Source: Ignavibacteria bacterium (GTDB lineage: Bacteria; Bacteroidota; Ignavibacteria; Ignavibacteriales; Ignavibacteriaceae). Taken from it: a stretch of DNA of 64,000 nt. The DNA is taken from the NCBI GenBank assembly GCA_017302895.1, contig JAFLBV010000005.1, forward strand, positions 1 through 64,000. Direction: 5' to 3'. The notes beneath the pieces were generated by a model. The model made no database searches. It was not told where the DNA came from and saw nothing but the letters and a program-made list of their open reading frames with translations. How positions within the stretch are numbered: position 1 is the stretch's first letter; every line of letters begins with the position of its first letter. Below, piece after piece: positions 7,362-19,504 of this stretch. The translations under genes and the position numbers were made by a program.

Positions 7362-9656
7362 TGGTGGTACCTCCTCTTTGATTTCCTCTTTTTTAGGCTC
7401 TTCTATCGTCTTTGAAGACGGAACCGCCTGGGGTTTGGCTGCTGAGTCCTTTTTTGGAATCGCAGTCGAATCGATTTTTGGAACGATCTTTCCTGTTGAA
7501 TCCTTGATTTGAGTTGAAGTCGAATCGATTTTAGGAGTATTCCGTGCAATCGAATCGGCTTTAAGACTGTCCCTGATTACTTTAAGAGAGTCTTCAATTT
7601 TCTTTTTGATACGGGCTTTTTCTTCCTTGTAAAAGTTAACTTTTGGAAGGATCTTGTTTGTAAAGCGAGTTTGCGGATACTTTGCAACGAGTGTATCATA
7701 GACAGCAAAAGCCGAATCCAGCAATTTCAAATCATTTTCCAGAGTGAAACCGGCCGCCAAAAGTGACTTGGGAGCAGTAAATGTTTCGGGGAACTTGAGA
7801 TAAACCGAATAGTATTTCTGAACCGCCTGATGGTAATCTTTTTTCACATAAATGCCCTCGGCTTCTTCAAAAAGAAGGTCGGCAGGTGAAGCGTTAAGAA
7901 TAACTTTGGGCTTCCCGAGTTTATCAGCCGCAAGATTTACAACTGATTCGTTTTTAAAATTATCATAAACCAACTGGAAGATGGAATCAGCAGTCGATTT
8001 TTCATTTTTGTCGAGATAATAAGACCCGAGTGAAAAAAGTGCCTGACCCTTATACCTGGAGTCCGGAAATTCTCCCAGAAGTTTTGTATAATAATTATAG
8101 GCGGAGTCGGGAATTACGATTTCACCAAAAAACACATTTCCAAGGTCGAAATAGACTTTTGACAGAAGGTTTTTGAGAGAATCCGAGGTGATCTGAGGCA
8201 TCACCGGAGCCCACCCTTTTTTTAATGCAGCCACTGTGGCATTCGGGTTGTTTTGACCGGTTGGATCAGGATTGTCTCCTTGTTTCGGTCTTCCTACGAT
8301 CATTTCTTCGTCTAATGGTTCCGAAGGTTTTTCCGGAGCAGGTTTGTTTTTCAGCGAATCCTTGACAGCGAGGAGAGAATCCCTGACTTTTTTTGCTGAA
8401 TCGGTTAGTTCAACGGGAGACTTGAACAGATCTGCGAGCTTGGCATCTGCTGAATCTGCATAGAAATTGAGAGAATCCCTTTTAAATTCCATCGGGTCCT
8501 TCAAGTATGCAAGCTGCCTTGAGTAAACATAAAGATTGGTTTGCAGCCCTTCATATCGCTTGAAGAGATTCGATTTTTCTCTGATTCTCTTTACATAGTC
8601 AGCAGTTGAGGCGCTCTTTTCAGCCTTAATATAATAAATATATGCAGAATCAAAATTTTTCAGGTTGTTCTCGAACATGTCTCCCAATTCAAACCGTGCT
8701 ATTCCCGATGATACCGAGTTCAAAGTAAGTGTATCGAGAGCATAAAGCTGCCTGTAAGCCTCATCATACTGACCGAGTTTTTTAAGATTCAACCCCTTTT
8801 GGAGCATGATTTCGTCAATTTTTTCCTGATATTTAAACTCTTTTGACATTTTTTGAAGATTTTCCTGCGACTCGCCAATCTTGTTCAATGCTCTAAGGCA
8901 GATGCTGTAATTCAGGTTTGAATTATACTCAATTTCAAAAGGGGGTCCAAATCCAAGTGCCGCTTTGTAGGCTTCTGCCGCTTTTTGAGGATCATTCAAC
9001 TTTTTGAAGAAGAGCTCACCGATTTCATACTGTGCTTTTGCTGAGATGTCGTTTGAAATGTCAACTGCAACAAGGTCTCTTAATTTCTGAACGGCTTCGA
9101 GGTATTTCTCTATGAATTTTAGGTACCGTATCTCTTCGATATATACTTCTGACAACACTTCCTTGTCCTCTTCCTTGAGTGCAAGTTGCTTTGCTTCGTC
9201 GAGATATTTTAGCCCTGAATCAAATTTCTTCATTTGGAGCTCGGACTTTGCGAGCCAAAGAGTGGCATCTATAACAAGACTGCTGTTAGGTTGGGTTGCT
9301 ATGAGTTCCTGAAATTTTCGTGAAGCTTTGATGTAACTTCTCTGATAGAAAAAGGCTTTCCCTATAAGGAAGAGAGCATCATCCACATAGGAACTTTTAT
9401 TGTGGAACTGGAGAAGTTTGGAAAATTTTTCAATCACCTTCGGCAGGTTCTGATTGGCTCCGGCTGGAATTGCTGCCTCTGAAATGGCAAAAATATCTTT
9501 TCTCTCTTTGATGATCAGTTCTTCAGCATCATAGTAAAGAGTTTTTGCGTTGTGATAAAGATTGAAGTATGTTGTAAAATCCTGCCAGACACCGCATCCT
9601 GATATCAAAAAGGCGGTTGTGAGCAGGATCAGGGATTTGATTACTTTGAGCTTCAA
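6699..9656 (-). CDS. TPR lipoprotein joined in frame to AlbA/Schlafen-type regulator
   Basis: The 985-residue reading frame begins with a lipoprotein signal (MKLKVIKSLI...LISGC, Cys21) and runs through many TPR-like helical repeats (about residues 50-620), as in outer-membrane tol-pal/BamD-like scaffold proteins. A linker rich in K, D, S and P follows (about 400-460 and again 660-765). From about residue 766 the sequence changes to an AlbA_2 (Schlafen-type) domain (EFKLKFTEP, FANTKGGYLIFGVND, PHRIQDY, VYIRV) and ends with a winged-helix segment (about 915-985). A lipoprotein exported to the envelope should not carry a cytoplasmic DNA-binding domain. A strong internal Shine-Dalgarno and a TTG sit at the join, so the C-terminal part may be made separately. 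Confidence 0.8.
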   Translation of the reverse strand: MKLKVIKSLILLTTAFLISGCGVWQDFTTYFNLYHNAKTLYYDAEELIIKERKDIFAISEAAIPAGANQNLPKVIEKFSKLLQFHNKSSYVDDALFLIGKAFFYQRSYIKASRKFQELIATQPNSSLVIDATLWLAKSELQMKKFDSGLKYLDEAKQLALKEEDKEVLSEVYIEEIRYLKFIEKYLEAVQKLRDLVAVDISNDISAKAQYEIGELFFKKLNDPQKAAEAYKAALGFGPPFEIEYNSNLNYSICLRALNKIGESQENLQKMSKEFKYQEKIDEIMLQKGLNLKKLGQYDEAYRQLYALDTLTLNSVSSGIARFELGDMFENNLKNFDSAYIYYIKAEKSASTADYVKRIREKSNLFKRYEGLQTNLYVYSRQLAYLKDPMEFKRDSLNFYADSADAKLADLFKSPVELTDSAKKVRDSLLAVKDSLKNKPAPEKPSEPLDEEMIVGRPKQGDNPDPTGQNNPNATVAALKKGWAPVMPQITSDSLKNLLSKVYFDLGNVFFGEIVIPDSAYNYYTKLLGEFPDSRYKGQALFSLGSYYLDKNEKSTADSIFQLVYDNFKNESVVNLAADKLGKPKVILNASPADLLFEEAEGIYVKKDYHQAVQKYYSVYLKFPETFTAPKSLLAAGFTLENDLKLLDSAFAVYDTLVAKYPQTRFTNKILPKVNFYKEEKARIKKKIEDSLKVIRDSLKADSIARNTPKIDSTSTQIKDSTGKIVPKIDSTAIPKKDSAAKPQAVPSSKTIEEPKKEEIKEEVPPLSNFIKRRDLLDLIEEGESTTTEFKLKFTEPEKIAKVMISFANTKGGYLIFGVNDNKKVVGLESEKTELEFINETTNFYITPKIDFLLQFINIDQKELVVVFVQESDNKPHRIQDYKEELDINTAQVYIRVNDKSIPASKQMIRILKARSSSNPLVKFSVGDLERKVFSYLEKHEKINVKDLANAANISERRASRTLVTMVRAGSLSIHTKDNGEEFFTV
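7370..7376 (-). promoter_or_regulatory. Internal Shine-Dalgarno for nested regulator
   Basis: GAGGAGG on the minus strand, 8 nt before an in-frame TTG at the border between the linker and the AlbA_2 domain. Confidence 0.55.
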
Positions 9657-9730
9657 AGCCGGTTCCGAAAATTAATTTGAATCAGAAGGAATTTAGAGAA
9701 CAGTTGGAATTTATTCAATGCAAATAAAAA

Positions 9731-13164
<3,434 letters not shown>

Positions 13165-13251
13165 TTAGAGTCTGCTCCAAAAAATTATTATAACCTGTAA
13201 ATTTAGCTATATTGTCACACAATAACAATGTATATTTTTGTATGAGGAATG

Positions 13252-13308
13252 AAATCTGAATTTCTGAAGGCTGAGGGATGAAGGCTGAAGTCAGAAGTTT
13301 GAGTTGGA
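13252..13308. repeat. Degenerate heptamer array (CCTTCAR type)
   Basis: In-phase 7-nt steps AAGGCTG AGGGATG AAGGCTG AAGTCAG AAGTTTG (13267-13301) are preceded by AAATCTG and AATTTCTG. They lie in the 253-bp gap between the divergent secA and decarboxylase genes, which otherwise shows no gene. Confidence 0.75.
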
Positions 13309-13417
13309 AAATTTGTGAGGGTGATGATTATTTTGGGCCGGGTGTTTATATTTGTAAGATAACTTTTTTTATTATTTATTCTGAAAAAAGTTGAGTTTAA
13401 CGAATAATAGATGACTT

Positions 13418-13762
13418 ATGAAAATATTTACAGTGATTGGAATAATATTCCTTTCCACCTTCGTTATATCCTTCCTTGTAGCCGGTCTTATCAGACTCAT
13501 TTCCCTGGCAATAAACTTCACACGAATTCAAAAAGAAAAATCACAGGATGTCCACGAAGACCTCGCTGTGGTACAGTCTGAAGCCTCAGGTCAGGAGAGT
13601 GATCTCGAAATAGTGGCAGCTATCGGGTTGGCTATACATCAGTATCTTGAAGAAATGCATGATTACGAAAGAACAGTCATGACCATTAAAAAAGTAGTGA
13701 AACCGTACTCTCCCTGGAGTTCGAAAATTTACGGCTTAAGACAAAATCCGAAAGGGAGGTAG
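13418..13762 (+). CDS. Na+-pumping decarboxylase gamma/delta subunit (OadG-like)
   Basis: The small membrane-anchor subunit of biotin-dependent Na+-translocating decarboxylases (oxaloacetate or methylmalonyl-CoA type) is recognised by one N-terminal transmembrane helix (about residues 5-30), an acidic linker and a short alanine/isoleucine helix (EIVAAIGLAIHQYLEE). It ends with the typical tail YSPWSSKIYGLR. At 114 aa it has normal size. It is followed after 3 bp by the beta subunit gene. The carboxyltransferase (alpha) subunit and the biotin carrier, usually adjacent, are absent from this window. Confidence 0.8.
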   Translation: MKIFTVIGIIFLSTFVISFLVAGLIRLISLAINFTRIQKEKSQDVHEDLAVVQSEASGQESDLEIVAAIGLAIHQYLEEMHDYERTVMTIKKVVKPYSPWSSKIYGLRQNPKGR

Positions 13763-13765
13763 AAA

Positions 13766-14986
13766 GTGGACTTAAAAATCTTACAGGAGATATTCCCCGG
13801 AATATCCACATTATTTACTTCCGATTTGACGATTTCGATCGGAAGAATTTGTTTAATGTTGCTGGGTTTATTGCTCGTTTATCTTGGTAAAAAGGGGGTG
13901 CTTGAGCCACTTCTTATGATACCGATGGGCATAGGCATGGCAGCGGTTAACGCTGGAGTCCTGATAATGGGACCCGGAAAAACAGGGAATCTTTTCCTTG
14001 ATCCGATGGTTTCAGACCCGAAACAATTGATTGATATCCTTCAGATTGACTTTTTACAGCCGATTTATACTCTGACATTCAGCAACGGTCTTATCGCGTG
14101 TTTTGTTTTTATGGGAATAGGCGTTCTGCTTGATGTTGGGTTTCTTCTCGCAAGACCTTTCCTTAGTATGTTTCTGGCTGTTTGTGCGGAACTTGGTACA
14201 TTCCTCACTGTGCCTATCGCAATGGCAATGGGATTGAATGTGAAGGATGCGGCCTCGGTTGCCATGATTGGTGGAGCAGACGGTCCGATGGTACTTTTTA
14301 CGGCGCTAAAACTTTCACCAAAACTTTTTGTGGCGATCACAGTTGTTGCGTACCTTTACCTGGGTCTGACATATGGAGGATATCCATACCTGATCAAGCT
14401 GCTGGTACCGAAAAAGTTGAGGGCGATAAAGATGCCCCCCAAAACAAAGATCAGGCAGATATCAGCTTCGGAAAAACTTTACTTTGCCGTAATTGCCTGT
14501 ACAATCCTGTGTCTCCTTTTCCCTGTGGCAGCTCCGTTGTTTCTGTCATTGTTTGTGGGTGTTGCTGTAAGAGAAGCAGGACTGAAGCACATAGTTGATT
14601 TTATTGCCGGACCTCTTCTCTATGGATCAACTTTTCTGCTGGGACTGTTACTCGGAGTGCTTTGCGATGCTTCATTGATTCTCGATCCACAGATCCTGAT
14701 CCTTCTGGTTTTGGGCATTATTGCTCTTATACTTTCTGCGGTCGGTGGTCTGATAGGCGGGTACATCATGTATTTTATCACAGGAGGGAAATTCAATCCG
14801 GTGATAGGAATTGCCGGTGTAAGCTGTGTACCGACAACAGCAAAAGTTGCTCAGAAATCAGTTCACGAAGCAAATCCTCAATCGATAATACTGCCGGAAG
14901 CGATTGGTGCAAACATAAGCGGTGTGATAACATCAGCAATTATTGCAGGTCTATATATCACATTAATCCCGATTTTCTTCAAATAG
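13766..14986 (+). CDS. Na+-pumping decarboxylase beta subunit (OadB/MmdB)
   Basis: The integral membrane subunit couples decarboxylation of carboxybiotin to Na+ export. Signature motifs are MIGGADGPMVLF (about residue 171, with the conserved Asp), NPVIGIAGVSCVP and EAIGANISGVI (with the conserved Asn). There are about nine to eleven hydrophobic segments over 406 aa. The start is GTG 13766 with GGGAGGT a few bases upstream. Which acyl substrate is decarboxylated depends on the unlinked alpha subunit. A strong hairpin terminator follows. Confidence 0.93.
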   Translation: MDLKILQEIFPGISTLFTSDLTISIGRICLMLLGLLLVYLGKKGVLEPLLMIPMGIGMAAVNAGVLIMGPGKTGNLFLDPMVSDPKQLIDILQIDFLQPIYTLTFSNGLIACFVFMGIGVLLDVGFLLARPFLSMFLAVCAELGTFLTVPIAMAMGLNVKDAASVAMIGGADGPMVLFTALKLSPKLFVAITVVAYLYLGLTYGGYPYLIKLLVPKKLRAIKMPPKTKIRQISASEKLYFAVIACTILCLLFPVAAPLFLSLFVGVAVREAGLKHIVDFIAGPLLYGSTFLLGLLLGVLCDASLILDPQILILLVLGIIALILSAVGGLIGGYIMYFITGGKFNPVIGIAGVSCVPTTAKVAQKSVHEANPQSIILPEAIGANISGVITSAIIAGLYITLIPIFFK

Positions 14987-15001
14987 CAGATCGATACCTT
15001 T

Positions 15002-15046
15002 AAAAAAAAGGCTGCCTGATTTCACAATCAAGCAGCCTTTTTTAAT
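15002..15046. terminator. Bidirectional intrinsic terminator
   Basis: Arms GGCTGCCTGATT (15010-15021) and AATCAAGCAGCC (15026-15037) form a 12-bp stem with one mismatch. An A-run lies on the left and a T-run on the right, suiting both the plus-strand decarboxylase operon and the convergent minus-strand T9SS protein gene. Confidence 0.9.
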
Positions 15047-15096
15047 TTTAGATTGAGTATCTGTAAGAATTAAACAATCTGAATTTGATCATTCCA

Positions 15097-15131
15097 ATTC
15101 ATAACTAATAACTCATAAATCATAACTTGTA
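15097..15131. repeat. Heptamer array (RYTCATA type)
   Basis: Five in-phase steps ATTCATA ACTAATA ACTCATA AATCATA ACTTGTA lie between the terminator and the stop codon of the T9SS protein gene. Confidence 0.8.
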
Positions 15132-15134
15132 ATT

Positions 15135-18100
15135 CTACTTTTGTAGAATCATCTTTACAGTTTGAACTTTACCGCCGGCTTTTATAGTGCAAAGGTAAAC
15201 ACCCGATGCAACTGCACTTCCAAAATCATTCTTGCCGTTCCACTCGTAAGTATATCTTCCGGACTGGTGATAACCATTGGCGATTTCAGCGATTTTCTTG
15301 CCGTTTATGTCGTAGATTATCATTGAAACATTTCCTGATTCCGGCAGAGCAAACCTTATCTTTGTGGTTGGATTAAACGGATTCGGGTAGTTCTGTGAGA
15401 GCTCGAAGGCAGTCGGAACAGAATTGTCGAAATCGATAATCGCTGTGGGTGACTGAACAGTCGCTCTCATGAAATATGTTTCATTCCATGCAGACCAGGT
15501 TGTTCCGTCAAAATCCCAAGCCCGGCTGTTGTTTGTCTGATTGTAACCGAAATTTGGCCTGTTTACACCATCGTAGATCATTCCGATGAAGAAATCATTC
15601 GTTACGGTAATGTTCTGTGCCGATGTATTCCATGTGTTCCATCCAGGCACTGTTGATGCTGTTACAGGGTTGTAGTTCACCAGGTCAGCTCCCGGAGCGC
15701 CGTTTCCGGCTTTGGTTCTGACGATAGGCTTAAAAGTGGCTGTACCCGCAGTGGTTCCGGTGATATAAAAACTGATTGCCGTCAGTTTTGCGTTGGCAAC
15801 CGGAGAGGTCATCCTGTTGGCTGATCCCTGACCATTGTTTGGCCAGTTATATCCACTTAGGACGGATCCATTGTCATAGACAAGCTCTGTAATTTGACCT
15901 CCCGAACCTCCACCGATGGTTGAAGTCCAGACACTTCTTCCGTGAGTAAAGGCAACAATTTTGTTATCAGAAGCTCTGATTCTTAGATCGGAAACCACCA
16001 CATTTGGAAGTGAACTTCCGTCCCTGACCCATGAAGTGCCACCATCGGTGGTTGAAAAAACACCGAGGTCTGTGCCTGCAAACAGATTCGAAGTGGAAGC
16101 CGGATTAATAGCAAATGAATTAACCGGAATGTTTGGCAGGTTGGATGAGATGTTTGTCCAGGACACACCTGCGTTAGTGGTTTTGTAGATTTTCTGTCCC
16201 GAACTGAATCCCGAGAAAGTGGCATAGGCAACATTGCTGTTGGCGGGATCGATCACTACTTTTGTAATGTAGGAAGCAGGAAGTCCTGAATTTCTCAGTG
16301 TCCAGCTTGATCCTGCATTTGTTGTTACCTGAACACGCCCGTTTGAAGTACCCACATAAATCACGCTCGAATTTCCTTTTGCAATGGCAAGAGCTGAGAT
16401 TGTAGCACCACTTCCGCCTGTTCCGTCGCCTGTCAAATCACCAGAAATTGCAGTCCATGAAGATGCAGAATTGGTTGTTCTCCAAACGCGATAAGTACCA
16501 CCGGCTAATATCTGCGGATTATTAGGATCCATAGTGAAAGGTGAGATAAAGAGAGTTCTGTCAGTTGTCCCATCCCAGAATCCTGAACCTATGGGAATAC
16601 CGCTCATCGATTTGTTAAAAGAGGCTCCACCGTTTGTTGACTTCAAGAAGCAGAAATTGACATATTCTCCATACATCAGACTCGGGTTGTTATAGTCGAT
16701 TTCCGTTGCTCCACCATCTCCACCTATAAGTTCACTCCAGGAAGTTCCTGACGAGAAACCAAGGGTACCGTTATCCTGTGTGCCGCCGTAATATTTGGCA
16801 AGAGTTGGATGAATTGTACCATAATAGAATTGTGTGATATTCAGGCCATTGTTAAGGGATGTCCATGTACTGCCACTGTTTGTGGTTTTGTAGACACCAC
16901 CGTCATTCCCCACAATAAGGGTTGAAGAGGATGAAGGGCTGAAAGCGATTGCATGTATATCAGCGTGCATAAATGGTGGTGCGCCTGCCTGTGTGTACCA
17001 GTTGGAAATTTGAGTCCATGAAGTACCGCCATTAGTCGTTTTCCAGGCATCAAGACCGGCTGCATAAACAATATTTGCATTTGTTGGATCAATCGCAATA
17101 ATGTTATTGTACCATGCCTGTCCTGATGTGTAAGTGGTTGCACCCGAGAAAGCAGGACCAGGAATCGTAACGCTCGACCAGTTTGTCCCTTTGTCGGTGG
17201 ACTTCGAAAATACTCCGCACTCGTTCGTGCTTAGATTATGCCCTGAAATGTAAACTGTCGATGGGGATGATTTCGAGACACCTATTTCATATCTGCCGAT
17301 ACCTGATTGAGTAAAGACCTGCGACCAGTTTGCACCTGCATCGGTTGATCTTCTCACATTTGCCTGCGAAAAATGTCCAAATGAGGCATAGATAGTGGTT
17401 GGTGAAGTGGCAGCTATTTCAAGGTCCATACACCTTGCGACATTAATAATTTTGGAAAACGAAGTGCCTCCATCAGTCGATTTTAAGAGTCCGCCACCTG
17501 TTGCAGCCCAAAGGGTGTTAGTGGTTCCGTCAAATTCAAGTTTGTTGACATAGTAGAAATCGGAATTGGTAGTGGAACTCAACCTGTTCCATGTGGCACC
17601 GGCGTCGGTGGTTTTGAAGATTCCCTCGCCCCTGATTGCATCCGCGTTAAAAAAGCCTTCACCGGTTCCGGCATAAATGATATTCGGGTTGGAAGGGTCC
17701 ATAACGAGAGCACAAACTGCGATATTTTCCATCTGGTCTTTTAGAGCAGTCCAGGATGTGCCTCCATTGGTGGTTTTCCAGACGCCCCCGCCCACGGCAC
17801 CGATGTAAATAATTGATGCATTATTAGGATTTATCACGACAGCCCTTACCCTGCCTCCGATGTTGCCGGGTCCGACTTCTGACCAGGAAAGTTCCGTGGA
17901 ATTGTCAGAATTGTCGGGTCTTGTGTTGTATCGGTCAATGTGTTGAAGAGCTTCTTCACGCCAGTTTTCGGGAATCGATCCAGTGGCTGATTTTCTCTGC
18001 TCGATGAACCATTTCATTGCCTCGTCAGGGGAGCCATAGTTCAATTTGGCATTTTTCTTCTTATCAATTTTATACTGTAAATAGTCCTCCATCGTCACTA

Positions 18101-18191
18101 CACCAGAATGCTCCGTGGCATACACGAAGGCAAAAACGAGCAGGATTGTGATAGAGATAGAAGACACAAGATATTTGGATAAATTTTTCAT
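15135..18191 (-). CDS. T9SS-secreted BNR/sortilin-type beta-propeller protein
   Basis: The 1018-residue product has an N-terminal signal peptide (LVSSISITILLVFAFVYA) and a propeptide-like charged region. About 650 residues of BNR/VPS10-type repeats follow, with many copies of the S.DGG.SW or TNGGTSWT motif, as in sialidase-fold and xyloglucanase-like beta-propellers. An extra beta-rich domain spans about 770-930. It ends in a T9SS type A sorting domain beginning LSQNYPNPFNPTTKIRF. It should be secreted or anchored on the cell surface. No catalytic residues of a known glycosidase were identified. It is a close paralogue of the protein at 19505-22087, which lacks the extra domain. Confidence 0.88.
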   Translation of the reverse strand: MKNLSKYLVSSISITILLVFAFVYATEHSGVVTMEDYLQYKIDKKKNAKLNYGSPDEAMKWFIEQRKSATGSIPENWREEALQHIDRYNTRPDNSDNSTELSWSEVGPGNIGGRVRAVVINPNNASIIYIGAVGGGVWKTTNGGTSWTALKDQMENIAVCALVMDPSNPNIIYAGTGEGFFNADAIRGEGIFKTTDAGATWNRLSSTTNSDFYYVNKLEFDGTTNTLWAATGGGLLKSTDGGTSFSKIINVARCMDLEIAATSPTTIYASFGHFSQANVRRSTDAGANWSQVFTQSGIGRYEIGVSKSSPSTVYISGHNLSTNECGVFSKSTDKGTNWSSVTIPGPAFSGATTYTSGQAWYNNIIAIDPTNANIVYAAGLDAWKTTNGGTSWTQISNWYTQAGAPPFMHADIHAIAFSPSSSSTLIVGNDGGVYKTTNSGSTWTSLNNGLNITQFYYGTIHPTLAKYYGGTQDNGTLGFSSGTSWSELIGGDGGATEIDYNNPSLMYGEYVNFCFLKSTNGGASFNKSMSGIPIGSGFWDGTTDRTLFISPFTMDPNNPQILAGGTYRVWRTTNSASSWTAISGDLTGDGTGGSGATISALAIAKGNSSVIYVGTSNGRVQVTTNAGSSWTLRNSGLPASYITKVVIDPANSNVAYATFSGFSSGQKIYKTTNAGVSWTNISSNLPNIPVNSFAINPASTSNLFAGTDLGVFSTTDGGTSWVRDGSSLPNVVVSDLRIRASDNKIVAFTHGRSVWTSTIGGGSGGQITELVYDNGSVLSGYNWPNNGQGSANRMTSPVANAKLTAISFYITGTTAGTATFKPIVRTKAGNGAPGADLVNYNPVTASTVPGWNTWNTSAQNITVTNDFFIGMIYDGVNRPNFGYNQTNNSRAWDFDGTTWSAWNETYFMRATVQSPTAIIDFDNSVPTAFELSQNYPNPFNPTTKIRFALPESGNVSMIIYDINGKKIAEIANGYHQSGRYTYEWNGKNDFGSAVASGVYLCTIKAGGKVQTVKMILQK

Positions 18192-18206
18192 TTTATTGTC
18201 CGGTTT

Positions 18207-18638
18207 TTATTTTAAAACTCTGTGGAGTATCCACTTTGTATCGCTAAGGAAGAACTCTATTTTGACTTTGTCACCGGCTTTTTTCTTCGCGAAGTCCTTT
18301 AATGCCTGATTTTCGTCGTTATTGATGAGTTCCTTGTTTTCTCCAAGTCTGAAGTTGGGAAAAATTTCATATTGTCCATTCATTTCTGCGATGCTTGGAT
18401 ATGCATCATCCGCAAATATTTTTGTGACAGCAATTTTTGCAGTGTAGTCAGTTTCACTTTTTACATTCATACTCAAAACCTGCACCTCAGCAACAGTTTT
18501 GTTTGTCTGGATGGTTGTGGGCTGGTTTGGGGGATTATTTTTATTGGATGTGTCGCCGGATTCTTTGTTCGAACAATTGCAACAACCATAGAAAAAGAAT
18601 ACGATAAAAAGGATTGGAAGTGATTTGATTATTTTCAT
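18207..18638 (-). CDS. Small hypothetical lipoprotein
   Basis: The start is set at ATG 18638-18636, where GAGGAA lies just upstream and the protein begins with a clear lipoprotein signal (MKIIKSLPILFIVFFFYGC). The mature part (about 125 aa) starts with a cysteine cluster (CCNC), a short N/P/T-rich linker, then an alpha/beta-looking region with no family I recognise. It lies 15 bp upstream of the T9SS propeller gene on the same strand and so may be co-transcribed with it. An envelope role is likely; the function is unknown. Confidence 0.7.
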   Translation of the reverse strand: MKIIKSLPILFIVFFFYGCCNCSNKESGDTSNKNNPPNQPTTIQTNKTVAEVQVLSMNVKSETDYTAKIAVTKIFADDAYPSIAEMNGQYEIFPNFRLGENKELINNDENQALKDFAKKKAGDKVKIEFFLSDTKWILHRVLK

Positions 18639-18928
18639 AAGATATTCCTCGATTAATTTTGGTAATATAAGATTATTTTTTGTCAATTTGTGCATGAAAA
18701 TTAAGGCAGATGATTTAAATCATATCAAAAAGCGACTGATGCAAATATCATAAACTTGATTAGTTAACATTTAACACGGCGAGAATAAGGAAGTCGATGA
18801 TAGAAGTAAATATTCACTTGTATTTAATGGATTCAAGTTATATATTTCAAATGCATTTTGATAAAAGTCAGATTAATTATTTTATCAGATTTAATCAAGT
18901 ATCGAGTCTAATTTCGTGTCAAACAATC

Positions 18929-19144
18929 ATGAAAAAAGGTGCAAAATTGTCAACTCTCCGAACAAATGAAAAAATATTTTACGGTAAAAACGGCAAACCT
19001 GAAACGGTTTTGCTTGATTACAAGGTCTATACTGAGATGCTTGAACTAATTGAAGATTCAAAGTGTGTGAAAATCATTCAAGAAAGAGATAAAGAACCAA
19101 ATATTGACGAGAAAGATTTTTCCCGCAAATTTGGATTGGATTAA
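18929..19144 (+). CDS. YefM/Phd-like antitoxin
   Basis: The start is chosen at ATG 18929; the longer frame upstream to 18797 has no support. The 71-residue product resembles the Phd/YefM antitoxin N-terminal domain (KIFYGKNGKPETVLLDYKVY.EMLELIED), followed by an acidic tail that would wrap the toxin. Its TAA overlaps the ATG of the RelE gene (TAATG), the standard arrangement for translational coupling in type II toxin-antitoxin operons. It probably autoregulates the operon. Confidence 0.8.
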   Translation: MKKGAKLSTLRTNEKIFYGKNGKPETVLLDYKVYTEMLELIEDSKCVKIIQERDKEPNIDEKDFSRKFGLD

Positions 19145-19398
19145 TGTATACACTGGAATTCAAAAGTTCAGTTGAAAAGGATTTTAGAAAGATCCCAAAA
19201 ACACAGTTAGTGAAAATTTGGACTGAGATTCAAAAACTGAAAGATGACCCGAGACCAAAAAACTCCCGTAAACTGGCTGGTACAGAATCGGATTATCGTA
19301 TTCGGATCGGTGATTACAGAGTTGTTTATCAAATAGTTGATGATTCAAAGCTTGTTGTAATTTTTGCTACAGCACACCGAAAAGACATTTACAGATAA
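19144..19398 (+). CDS. RelE/ParE-family toxin
   Basis: This 84-residue protein has the RelE-fold pattern: YTLEFKSSVEKDFRKIPK, a helix with KL.DDPRP, then KLAGTESDYRIRIGDYRVVYQI and the closing VIFATAHRKDIYR. The RIGDYRVVY strand and C-terminal HRKD.Y match mRNA interferases of the RelE/YoeB group. It acts with the preceding antitoxin. The pair lies between two paralogous secreted-protein genes and on the opposite strand from them. Confidence 0.9.
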   Translation: MYTLEFKSSVEKDFRKIPKTQLVKIWTEIQKLKDDPRPKNSRKLAGTESDYRIRIGDYRVVYQIVDDSKLVVIFATAHRKDIYR

Positions 19399-19446
19399 AT
19401 AATCACTGTATCTAATAAAACGATCTACCCTCCCTGTAAGCTAATC

Positions 19447-19478
19447 ATAAAAAGGCTGCCCTTTTGAGACAGCCTTAC
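19447..19478 (-). terminator. Terminator of second T9SS gene
   Basis: Read on the minus strand, AAGGCTG (19476-19470) pairs with CAGCCTT (19458-19452) and is followed by a short U-run. It is placed correctly to end the minus-strand gene at 19505-22087. Confidence 0.75.
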
Positions 19479-19504
19479 AAATATTCGACTAAAGCAAATT
19501 CTGT

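Noticed and set aside
18797-18928. 44-codon N-terminal extension of the YefM-like antitoxin
   Set aside because: The extension does not resemble the family. The family-like part starts at ATG 18929, and the upstream sequence is AT-rich promoter-like DNA.
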